DNA from: Lingula anatina
Taxonomy: Eukaryota > Brachiopoda > Lingulata > Lingulida > Lingulidae
Assembly: GCF_001039355.2 (NCBI RefSeq)
Contig: NW_019775509.1
Span: forward strand, 1-64,000
Length of the DNA stretch: 64,000 bases
Direction: 5' to 3'
The position numbers and the translations under genes were made by a program. The notes beneath the pieces were generated by a model. The model had not been told where the DNA came from, ran no database searches, and saw nothing but the letters and a program-made list of their open reading frames with translations. Positions 13,291 to 25,609 of the stretch are shown here, piece after piece (within the stretch, counting starts at the first letter, position 1; each line of letters starts with the position of its first letter).

Positions 13291-16200
13291 TCACTTCTTA
13301 GTGAATGTCAAATCAGCTGAACTATTAGAAAATATGCACGCTTACAACCTGAGGGGGTTTATATATACCATTAAGAGCGGATGAAGAAAAACAAGATTTT
13401 TATGGATTATTTTTTGATAAAAGACAGTGCGCATTGCTCAGAACGCTTAACACCTGGAAGCAATGCATAAAATGACAGATTCCTTTTTCCAGATGTTAAC
13501 CAAATGAATCTGTAAGATCAGTTAAAAACACTGATATTGCCACATAATTCATTTTTGTTTCAAGATGTAATTTGCTGTAATTTGCTGACAAAATATAGAC
13601 ACCACCTTTTACGCACAGGGCCAGAGTCAAAATACTGTGAGAGCCAAAAAGAAAGGTAACATTGGTATTAGTGTAAAAATACAAAAAGAAAATATACTTA
13701 GGTCATGTTAACATTTTTCATCTCAATATAACACTTTTCACCAGGGGTTTTATTCAAAAGAATTCATCGCAGGCAACAGGGATATACTGTTTGCCTCTGG
13801 AAATTTTATTGTCTTGCCCATCGACATCGTCTTTGCTGGTGGTAGAAAGAAAAATGGGGGGTTAGTTGTGTTTAACCAGAAAATTGGTCATGAACTTCTG
13901 ATAGACCCACTACGGATTTGTCTTGGGTTCAAGTAGTTTAAAATATTAGTCTAAATGTTAAAAGCAGTGATAGCAGGGCATCACAACAGAGTACGGCGGA
14001 CCCTACATGAAAGCAGAGCCTACTAATCTGCTGATGGTCTCCCCCTCACCGCACGCGCCATTACACGAATTAAATCACGGTTTCCAGGTTTAATTGCTAG
14101 AAGAACCCTGATGGGACGGCGCGTGTGAAGGCGGGGATACCATCAGTGGATTAGTCGGGTACGCCATATTTGATCCGTGGATCATTAGATCCGAGGATCA
14201 TCTGTTGTGAATCCCCTCATAGCAATAAAGCTTATTTATGTCGCCCATGGTGGACATAAGGCTTATTCCCAGTAAAACTTTCGGTTCATGTAGATCCAAC
14301 TCCGCGGGGACTCTCGGTGAAATGCAATCAGATTAACAGATTAACACGCCTCCTCTTGTTTACAACGCGCTCATGTAATCACCAGCTTCTCGGTATAGAT
14401 ATTCAACACCAGGAGGAGGCGTGTTAATTTGTTAAACTGATTGCATTTCGCGATAGTCTTCTATGAGTTACATCAATCTACGTGCATAGAACGTAGGTTT
14501 CATTAGTTGATCAGACCGCTCTCAGAGTAGCACCATACCGTGAATGTAAACTCAGTCTCAGCTACTTGCTCTGTCAAGGGACCATGCATAAAGGACAAAA
14601 AAGGGCAATTTAAATCAGTTTACCATCCATTGCCTTCAATGGGCATACAAACAGAGAGAATGATGCATTACAGGTTATTATTATTCCATAACACGCCACT
14701 CACCTCAGCCTTTGATGGATTAATAAACACAAGCTCGGCTTCTTCCCCATTAAGGACGACTGATATTGACGTCTGGCTGTTGTCCACTGGAATGAAAGGC
14801 GGTTTAGAGCGTCATTGATATGATCATTGTGTGCAATGATGGTCAGGGGAAATTGGCCAAAAGTTCTCCTCCTTCAAATGAAATATACATTGAAAATAAT
14901 AATAAAATTAAAAGGAAATATAAGATATATAAAAATACAGCTATTCGCCTATTGCACTTCTGGAGAATGCTCCTTGCCAAATGATTTCTTTATTTAAAAG
15001 GCATTTTCTTGATATCGTTATAAAAATGAAAGATGCATATTTGGCATCAAACTACAAAACAACGACGTGAAAATGACGCGTCGATCATCACCCCTAATCT
15101 GAGATTCTTACGCTCAACAGAGCTCTTTGCCAAATCTTATTACGGATCCTCGATTGAATAAGCATCTTTCTTGGCATCGATTTCTCAAAAAAAATCTTTA
15201 AGTTGCCACACATATTTGACACCAATTTTTCCAAAGGACTGAAAGTGATGCGCCATTACCCCTAAGAAAGGCAATTGGGAGCAGAGCCATTGCCCTTAAC
15301 AGAGTTCATGCACAAATCTATCTTGCAATTATTATTCAGTTGCGTAGAGGGACATTTACTCTTATGCAAGAAGAAATGCTTAGTCAGATCCAGTTTGGAC
15401 TATTAAAACAACCAATGCTAATGCTTGGTGTTCAGAAAAAAATCTACATTAATTGACCGCCATCAGAACACGTGGTCTAATGGACTGGTCAATTACGAAA
15501 CCCTCAGGTAAAAAAATCAACGTGTTTATGAGCTTATCCAACATAAAAAAGTCTTACTGTTGTATATAACCGTTCCCAGTATTAATTCCTGCACTCAAGG
15601 TCTGGATCAAAAGTAACGCTTTATTAATCTCTGACAGGGACCCGTTGTGGCGTTAAATCTAGGGTTCTCACTCGCTGAACCTAATTTCTCCGTCTGAACT
15701 CACATGATTAAAGAACATCTGTGAAATCACGGGAATACATCCAGGGATCTAATTACCCAGTTTCTAAGAATTCTCATCGATATTAAGAGGCGCTCAGACA
15801 TACTTAGATATCAGCAACCCAAAAAAGGTGTATCCTGTCTTTATTGATTTATTTTTAATTGTTGTACCGCCTCCCGGGACTTCACATCAAATGTGAGGGA
15901 AGAATTTGATGTAAACATCCTGAAATTTTTATATCTCAATACCAGAAAGTGCGTTGTAGTGATTGAAATAAAGTCTCTTGACGCCACTGTATAATGCACA
16001 CGGTTTATCTTAAAAGTACAGGGTAAATTTTGTCATAAGGAGATTTAATCACAAATGTGTTGCTAGGAACAGAAGCGCTGCTTCCTACCACCCTCTACCA
16101 GGACCCCAGAGAGATTTTTTCACCAGATATTTCTCTGGCTTATTTCTGTGCTCTCCAGCGAGGAAATTTGCACAGAACTTACGTCATCACCCCACTGACT

Positions 16201-18598
16201 TCTGGTTGAGGAGACCTTCTAAACATACACTGTAGTCTAAAGTCTTCAAATCTAACCACCAGTGGACAAAAATAAAGCGTTGACATCTAGACTAATCGCA
16301 AGCCTTCGTCTGGCTTTATATTCACGTGGTAGGAAGCCCCGTGTTAAAAAATAGCATTTATAGATTCTGATTTAATTAGTGCTGGTGATATATATTGTCT
16401 CAGACATTTTTTCTGTGATTTTTTTGTATTTTTTCTCAGATTTCTTTGTATTTTTACAATAATGGGCACGTGCAGAAACCATTCGTTCATTCCGATTTTT
16501 ATAATTACCATGAATATCTATAAGTAGGCCTACATGTAAATTATATTTATAATACATGAATACACTAATACTAGTGGCATGCGAACCATGGGTAAAATTG
16601 ATTGACACGGGCGGTCATGGGCATGGGCGGATTGAGTGCGGCTTCTGGGTCTTCCGGAAGACGGTGAAACTTTTCAAGTTTACATTGATGGGTATATAAT
16701 TTTTTATTTTTTCTGACGGAAGACGATCAAAAATTGAGGATAGATCAACAAAGTAATTTTGAAGGCTGTCAAAAAATATCTCTGGATCCGCCCTTGATGG
16801 ACATGCATCACAAGCATGTCACTAGAGACGCGACAGCCTCGTGGTATGTCGATGCCAAAGTGAAATGTCGTGGAAGTTATATTTTTTAATTACACAAACG
16901 TCATAAATCATATTAAGTTTTACGTTCGATATGTAGGCCTAGTTCACAAAAACGAGAATAGGGCCTACCATATAAGCCAGTAGGCCCTTATGAGTGCCAC
17001 TGACGATCACGGCTGAATGACTTAATGCTATAATAGACGGTTGATAGCCCCGCTTCACGTCACTGAGGATGGCACCTCGAGATGGAAACACACTGCCACA
17101 TGTTTTAAAGAATGTCGTTGCGAAGTCGTATAAGTGAAGGTGAGCAGGAAGCGATATGAAGACAATGAAGTGATCAGTTGCCACAAAGTGATGTAGTTTG
17201 CTGCGAAAGACAAGCGTCTCATCCACGTGAGACAGGTCAACGCTCTTTTTGTCATAGGTTTATTTATAGCACTATATAATGTGAGGTTATACTTAATTTA
17301 ACTGTTTCGACATAATCTTAAAAGAATGCGATCATGCGTCACCGCCCAAAGATGTCACTAATGTAGCAAGACAAGACACACTGTTATTTCGGAACACGAA
17401 GAATTTGTTTACTGTTTTCTTGAGTAAAATGCTTCACCCATAAAGGGCAAATACTTCATTTTGCCTTACAGCTCCTTATCCTATAATTAACAAAAGAAGA
17501 AAATATACATCAGGCACGTGTTTTTACTACATGTGTATTTTGTTGTTGTTGCTGTTATGGAAAAAGTCAAATGATAAATACCGATTCCCAGGAGGAGTCA
17601 TTACGAGGTCTAAAAAACTTCCGAGACTCGGGCAAATGTCTGCGGTCACGTGACGTATAATTAGGAAGTCACAGCGTCCCTGAGCGACGTCCTGATGTGG
17701 ACAGGAGTATAGTGGGTTGAAGTGATACCGCGTCCCTTGTTATGAATAAAAGGAAAGAGTACGTAGAACAGCGTCATCTGCACTGCTCATGTATAAATAT
17801 ACCCGGTAGAACACGGCCTCTGCAACGGATCTCTTTAGTACCGTTCCTTCTATTTTTGGGATATGATGCAATTTTTTATAGGCTATGTACCGCTCCTCGC
17901 TAGAGACCAGTGCTGGCAGGCGTCGCAGTTATTGTAAGGTTTTGCTTCAGTTCATACAGCAATGTAATTTCAGTGTAATTTCATACTCTGCACAGTTAAC
18001 GAGGGAACATAAAATGTCCATTTTTTCAGTGAGACTGTATCAGAGACGCTGAAACTTTTATGTGTCCTCTTCATTTTCGGGTATGGCACAGACATTTAAA
18101 TACATGTGTGTATTGTCTTAAAATGAGAGAGGTGGTTTGTCTAGGACTCAGAAGTTAGTATTTTTATCCCCAAAAGGCACTATTTTTACCGTGCGATGAA
18201 GTCCAATATAAGTAAATGTGAATCTAATGGAGATGAATTCTTTACACCGGGCTTATATCTGAGCATTTATCATTTCAATGGGCATTGGGTTTGGGAAGTG
18301 TTCTTAATGTAAATGTACATGCAGCGTTTGTGTCATTTATCATACCTTATATACAGAAGCTTTCGTATTTTTTACAAACATTTTCGAGAGCATTTGAAGA
18401 ACGATTCGCCAATATTAGTCTGAAAAGGCTCTTTGTACCCGCTGTATAAAAAACAACGTTGTCAAGACAATCACAACAGACCAAATCAAAGCAGAGAAGC
18501 GGTCTTTAAGATTCATTGTAAAACTCAACTTAGTTGGTTAAATATTCTACGCATGTTAAGACCGATTTTTGACTTATGCCAGTTTATTCTTTTTCACG

Positions 18599-18631
<33 letters not shown>

Positions 18632-19631
18632 ATCTGCGTTAATGGTGAATCATCAAAGCCAAGGCAAGAGCCTATTCATTATTCACTCCGAGTGTCAGAG
18701 GAATATGCTGTGCACACTCGATCATGCTAGATGGTGTTATTAGCCATTCCTGATCTTGTTTTACAAATAAGGAAAAGAAGTTGCCCTGAAACTCAGGGGG
18801 ATTCAATCAGCGGGGAAGCTGCACAGTGGGAAGAAGGAAAGAAACCACAGTTATTCCGGTCACTCCTTGTATTGTTTTTAGTTTGTTTGTTTTTGTTCGT
18901 CATTTTTTAAAATCTCCTTGGTACATAGAAAGTACAGAGGAGTAGCTAATACCATCACATTACATCTCAGTTGGCCACATGCGGTAACAACAAGGAGAAG
19001 TAAAATTACTTTTGCTTCTCCGCTGATTTTGTCATCACTTTTTCCATTTGCCACACAGTCAGACGTGTGGAGCAAATTTCAAGCCGATTAGTGGGGGATG
19101 TATCTACCAGAATACCTTGTCACATTATTCGACCCTTTATGTCTACTCACTTTGTCATTCTGCTCCATAACCCCGATGGTGAGCATTTCTCTTATTGCCT
19201 ATTTTGGGATAATCGCTTAAATTAGCCAAACTCAGACCAAAAGAGGAGACTCGCCAGGAAGGTCCTTCTTTTTTGCAAGTAGATTGTCTGAACATCAGTA
19301 TGTACATTTAGATTATCGCTAGAAATGTCGAAATCTGCGGTGAAGGAAGCCGCACACGACAATCATCGCAAACGCAGCGCCATTGGTGCGTTGGTACATC
19401 ACAGAAACCTTGTAATGTTTTGCTTGTGTTTCTTTTTTTAAACAAGATAATGTACACGTGTTGTTTTGTACGATTTATGTTTACATTTTCCCCGCCTGGA
19501 AAAAAATAACGGTTTCGCAAGAACTACGAAGATAAAAACAGGGAGTGTCAAGGGAGAAGGCTGCACCATATGCACTGTTGGTATGCAGTTACATAGCAGA
19601 GCGGCCATTTGTGTATGTCATGTTTATAGCG

Positions 19632-19677
<46 letters not shown>

Positions 19678-20718
19678 CACACACTATTCAAGGCCAAAAG
19701 AGAAAAGAGAAAATATGTCAACACCTTCGTCTATCAAATACACATAATGTAGACATCCATCTAGCTAATACAAGGAAGTGCGGCTATTAATCGTCTTTTA
19801 ATTCACAGCAAGTGTTGTGACATCCCGTGCAGTAACAGCATGTTTTTCCGGGCATTATTGTTCATAAAACCAATGCCTGTTACTTGAAGACCATTACAGG
19901 TAAGACTGACAGAACACACAGCTATGTTTGCAGTCGGCACGCTGAGCCAAATTGCAAGCATTGCAAACGAGTCTCATCTTGTCGCACCGAGTTCCCCGCC
20001 GCGCTCTGACATGGATAATTTGGGATTGCTGACCTGAATGGGAAATGCACTATTCCTGTTCACGTGCTGCGAAATTCCCCATAGATTTTTTTAATTCATA
20101 ACAACGAAATCTCTACCAGTCACTGTAATATGACCAGGAATCATGGATACAAAAGAAAATGTGAGGAGAAAAACATCATTACTCTCTATTGGTTCGTTGC
20201 AAACATTATGGTGGCTTGTTAAAACGTATTACCGAAATCAGTATCAGGCACCACACTTTTATAATCTTTTGGTAGCATGGTCGAATTCAAATCAAATTTT
20301 TGATATATCTTGTACCATGGCACTATTGTAATAAAATGGGGAAAAAATACACGCCGGTAACTGAATATCACACGCTATTTTCTTTCAGTGCGTGCAAACG
20401 GTTTTCGTGCATGGGAAGTTTTTAATATCTTTACACAGAAAATTGATGTCTAATATAACCATCATATTTTGTTGATGATAAAAACTATGTATAACATATG
20501 TCATCAAATTTCATGATAATGGAGTCCTTCAACACTAATAACTTAATTTGGCATAAAAACATGTCATAGAACACTAATAACTTCGGTGTTGATTTAATTT
20601 CCTTGTGGTGGAAAGAATGCTGGTCTTATTAAGCTGATATACGATACGATGGCTAAGGAATATGTGCTTTGTCAGGTAGTACAGTTCAGTTAAGAGTTGG
20701 GTCTCAGGTTACTCCGTC

Positions 20719-20749
<31 letters not shown>

Positions 20750-23700
20750 GAACCCACACGCACTATAACACCATATTTTCCCCTGCGGCTCAATCAAGAA
20801 TGCCTTTAGACCGTAAATTACTCTTTTGTTCAACCTTATTACATTTTGCCAGCAAAGGGCAATTATCACCGCATGTTCCCTAACATCCAGTCCTTCGTTT
20901 GTTTCCGTTGTTATCTTAGACATGAAATTACATTAGATGGATTTGCTACATTGATTACTTTTACTTCGAGAAGAATTTATTCCTACAGTTGATGATGGGG
21001 ATTTTAAAAATTACGTTTCATTCTTAAGCCCCCTTTTGCAACGAGCCATCTAGGTTTTCATGGTAAACAGGTGGGTATATATTTTCCAAAATCTAATTCA
21101 CTTTAATTTTAATCCTAAATTGCTTATCATTAGGTGCAGATTCCGAAAGTCAGTTGAAATGTAAATGTTCCTACACTTGGGTTGAATTAGCGAAAACATG
21201 GGTTAAATTTTACGACATATAATAATCGAAACACAGGCCTTGAAAACCAGTTTATACCCAGTCCCATTAGCTAAGAGACAACCATCGATGGGGGACTGTT
21301 CCGTTTTAAAGTGTCCGTAGGCTATATCATTAATTATTGATATGGCAAGGCTCATACAGTATTAGTCGGTGGGCATCACGTATTAACCTTGTTTTCATGG
21401 TTATGCACAGGCCCCATCAATAATTATCTAAAATTAATGGCTTAATATCTAAAACTGAAAAAGATACCATTACTCGATGCCAATGCTGGAACCTTAGTGA
21501 CAAGGTGTCATTTAACGTTATCTCACCAATGACTGCTTATCAGGGGAAACTGTCCCGCTACCAGTGCCACAGATTGATTTTCCGGTAGATATTCACAGAT
21601 ATGTCTCTGGTTATTTCATGACCCTTTTTCTCTATTCACATTAGAGAAAAGTGCAGATAATTAATCGGCGGCCCTGGTTGAGGGTAGAGGAAACCTACCG
21701 CGGCTATGTGACTATGCCATGCCATGCATTCAGATGAGGATTAAGCCTGAAACGCGCTGTTAAGTTGGTCAAATGGGAGAGAGACCAGTTGTTTTTTAAA
21801 TACCTTGACCGTTGGCTGACGCACTTACTATTTCTACCCATCTATCTTTATTCAGTTTGTTGACGTTGTTTGATAAAATGCATGCGAGTGGAATATCCTT
21901 TTCTTTATCAACAATGTTAAGAAGGCGTGCTTTTCTTTTTCAAATGTCACATACGTGTCACATACGTGATGCGTAGAACTCGGCTACGTCTCTATATACT
22001 TTAACCGCAATCGAAGCCCTGCTTGATTTAAACATATGAAAATATACGTGACCAAAGATGAAAACATTTCTCCTCTACATGGCTTCTGAAATGTCGAGGA
22101 CCGGACAAACCCCTCTGTAATTGAAAAAAAAAAACTATGTATCTCTGACATTTTCATGTGCTGTAGTCAAGTTCCCATTGGAATACAACGTGCGTTAGGC
22201 ACCAAACCGCGCGACACCACCCTAAGTATCAGAATCTCATAGTATCCTCGTCCCACGTGTCTCTCTAGGTGGAATTAACATGGAGTGTTGGTGCCAGAGC
22301 TCAGAAACTCCGGGTGGCTGGTCCAGGAACCGTTCCAGATGGAACATGATTTGATTAAGCACACCGGTAGCACAGGGAAAACAAGCAACTGTGATAGACA
22401 GCACCAGGTTAGACGAAATCAAATTTGTCCGCAGGGACGAGCACTGACATTTTCTTACAAATGGTTCCAACCCCTTTTTTGAGTGCAAAACGTCAAATGA
22501 AAAGATTGCCGTTATGGCAGACAGTATCGGTTATGTAAATAAAACGATAGAACTGTCAAAGATGAGAAACACTATCAGAAACATATCGAACACTTGTGAG
22601 AGGCCGCGGTCAAAGAAAAAGTACAAATGGCTTCGAAATCTGCTTGCTACCAAATAACACGTCGATTATGCTTGTTTTATCTTTGTTATCCTAAACTGTT
22701 TGTTAAGCAAACCATATAATCCAATTTGCCAAAAAACTCTAATTCACATTGCATTTTGAATAAGGACAATGAAGAAAGAGACAAATAAACATGTCAGTTC
22801 TGAACATAGGTCCGTGTAATCATTGCCAAACAACACCGGGTAGACTACGGACAAAAGTAACAGTTTCAAGTTATCATCTTTCCATCAATACTCAGAGCAA
22901 AACAAATATTGTTTCAGAACTGATCGAAATACATTTTAAAACTATGACATTATTTCCGTCAAGCTCTATGGGACAAATATTCGACTATAATCTGGCAGCA
23001 AATCGCAAGGGACGCGTCTTTAATAATTCAGTTGATTGAAATAACAACACCATTTGCATCACCCTCGAAAAGAATTGATTTTTCATCGAGAGACCGATGC
23101 AGATCGACGGGATATTTAAAGTGCCGTCACAGAGAAAAACAGATTCGGTTCCAAGTGTTCCTTTTGACGTCACAGGTGAATTTTGGACTCATTCCAGAAA
23201 TAGTTGCTTTGATTGCAGTTAACTCAATGCATGCGTCATGCCAGGGTGGCCATAGTATACTCCAACCGACCACTAGAGTTTATCATCCCAAGGGGATATC
23301 TATTACCTTGATTGTCCTAACATTTTTACTCAATAAATGTGTGTAGGGGGAAAGGAAGTCGGCCAATTTTGGTCTCTGGCGGCTCTTCTGGGTGGATTGC
23401 TGAAAGGACGAATACAAACCACCGGACAGTTGCCAGGAGCCTTGGGGTGAGGAAGGGGGGTTTAGCGGCCGTTGAAGGCCAACGTTATACCGGTACATGT
23501 AGGGAAATTTTACGTACCGCCCGTGGCACTCATCTAGATGCTGACTGTTGGAAAAGTACGATGCTTCAGATGGAGAGAGAGGCCGACAAAAAGAGAGAGA
23601 TGTGAAATTAAATGCGTCACTTTAAATGTACATGATGAAGCATTCGATTCCGTTAATGTTGACGAAGGGGTTTTGTCTGTCATTTGCGATCTTACAAGAA

Positions 23701-25415
23701 GCTTGTTCTTCTTCGAAAAACAGAAAAAGAACTGATATTACGTCACCGAATTTAGATTGTAGGATTGTGGCGGTAATGATATGCAGATAGAGATGGGGTC
23801 AACATTGGGTCACTTCAAATTGGGATGGGATTTGGGGCATCCGACTGATGACCAATGCAAATTAATTCAGCAGGTTAACTTGAATACTTGTCAGCCCATT
23901 TACGATTCGGTGTTCCCAGGTTTAATGTAATAGTAATAGTGCGTTTAAACTTTGGTTTTGAGACTAACCTAAAACTGGCTACGTCAGACAGCTGACGCCG
24001 CTAACCCAACCTAACGATAATACTTGTTAAGTGTTTGATAGTTTTAAGAATGACAAATACTTAACAAAATTAGTTATCACCACTGATTATTTAGACTTTT
24101 ATCATTCTGTCTTTGGGATTAGACATAGACTCATTCGGCTAAGACTCAGAGTTAGTCGGTCAAGATTCTTAGCAGCCTGCTTTTCTATGTAGGATTCCTT
24201 GAAAAGTCCTGCCTGCACAAATTCATAGCTATAACCATGACATCATCCATCCTTTACGCTGGGTTGTTTTTGCATATAGACAATTAATATCTGTCAGACT
24301 ATGTCAACAATTAATCATCCCTATTGCACGGTCCATTTAATTCATCTATTATAAAAAGAAAACCAATTAATTATTCGAGTAAAGAGAACCTGACGCTCCT
24401 GTTCTGCGTGTACCGTTTCGAAGAACAAACGGTCATATATGTTTGTTACAGAACATAGCGGGGACACATTATTCAATGCGGCCTCTGGTTAATTTAAACA
24501 AATGGCGTATCGACCTCCTTGCCTTTCCAGCTATGGACACAGTTTTCATAGTATAATATAATATCATTTTTGGAAAATAGGTGGATAAGGGGTTGCGTTA
24601 GCCTATAAGTATTTCATATGCTTTTATTTCCAGTGACATAATCATAACCATAAATCCGCGTTATATACCACTGTCATTCTACTAAAATGTATTCTGAATT
24701 GGGCTACTAGTGTAGTGAATAAAACAACGTCAGCTCACTGTCCACGTGAATATAAACGTGCTGGCAGCAATGTGTTGTGATATTACGTGACACAGTTTTT
24801 CTTGGTATAAATCTGTTTTGTCCTGTGGGTCGAACACTCGTTGTCAGTTCTGTAGTGAGAGGAAATCTCATGGTCATATATCGCCGGAGACGTGATAAAC
24901 GCTTGCAAATAGGCCTCGTGTGATTACGAATGGCATTTTAATTCCATCATTACCCATTACTGCGGCAGTTAACACAAACACAAAAATCGCAGTTTGTAAA
25001 TGGGTCTTTGCAGATGAGTCAACCTGGATAATGTTATAATTGTATCTCTGTTATTCCCCATTATCGCGATATTTTGAGATAAAACGAAAAGCAGATATTA
25101 CAATTGAGTAGTTCTGTATAGGCCTATACCGATGGACCCGGTTTCGCAAGTCGACAAGTGCTCTCGATCAGTCATTAATCCCACGGTTTTCTAATTAAGA
25201 CAAAACCTCATGGATGTATTATTCCGTGGAATCACGGGCCGCATTTGCGTGACGCGTTGAATTTGCAACACTTGTGCTTATGCATGTTTTCCATCTTTAC
25301 CGAACAGAATGTTTGACAGATCTCTCGATGCCTCGCGGGAATTGTGTTTCCCGGTAATGGCCACGGCGTTAATGGTCAAAAACTGAAAAATACACGGGGG
25401 ACGAGGGCTGGTATG

Positions 25416-25446
<31 letters not shown>

Positions 25447-25578
25447 CAAATTTGCTCGCGGTTACCTTGTCTGAGTTGCCTAAGAAACAACTTTTAAGTG
25501 ATAAACTTCTTATATTGAGAACAAGTTTTTTTAGGATGTGCATATTAATTGTGGTGCTTAATTNAGGGCTGGTATGGC

Positions 25579-25609
<31 letters not shown>

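Larger units (their letters stand above)
13044..14703. other. RGK intron 2
   Basis: Phase 0 intron containing the (GA)14 tract and two unrelated hairpin elements (13976 and 14287) within 500 nt. Confidence 0.8.

Noticed and set aside
16939-17255. Overlapping minus-strand frames of 66 and 95 residues in RGK intron 1
   Set aside because: No recognisable motif and no splice context. Kept as intron.
22237-22488. 83-residue minus-strand frame overlapping a plus-strand frame
   Set aside because: No family match on either strand, and no splice sites in consistent phase.
23339-23605. Frame with IAERTNTNHRTVARSL, resembling a transposase helix-turn-helix
   Set aside because: Only one short motif, no adjoining transposase sequence and no inverted ends found. 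Too little to call.
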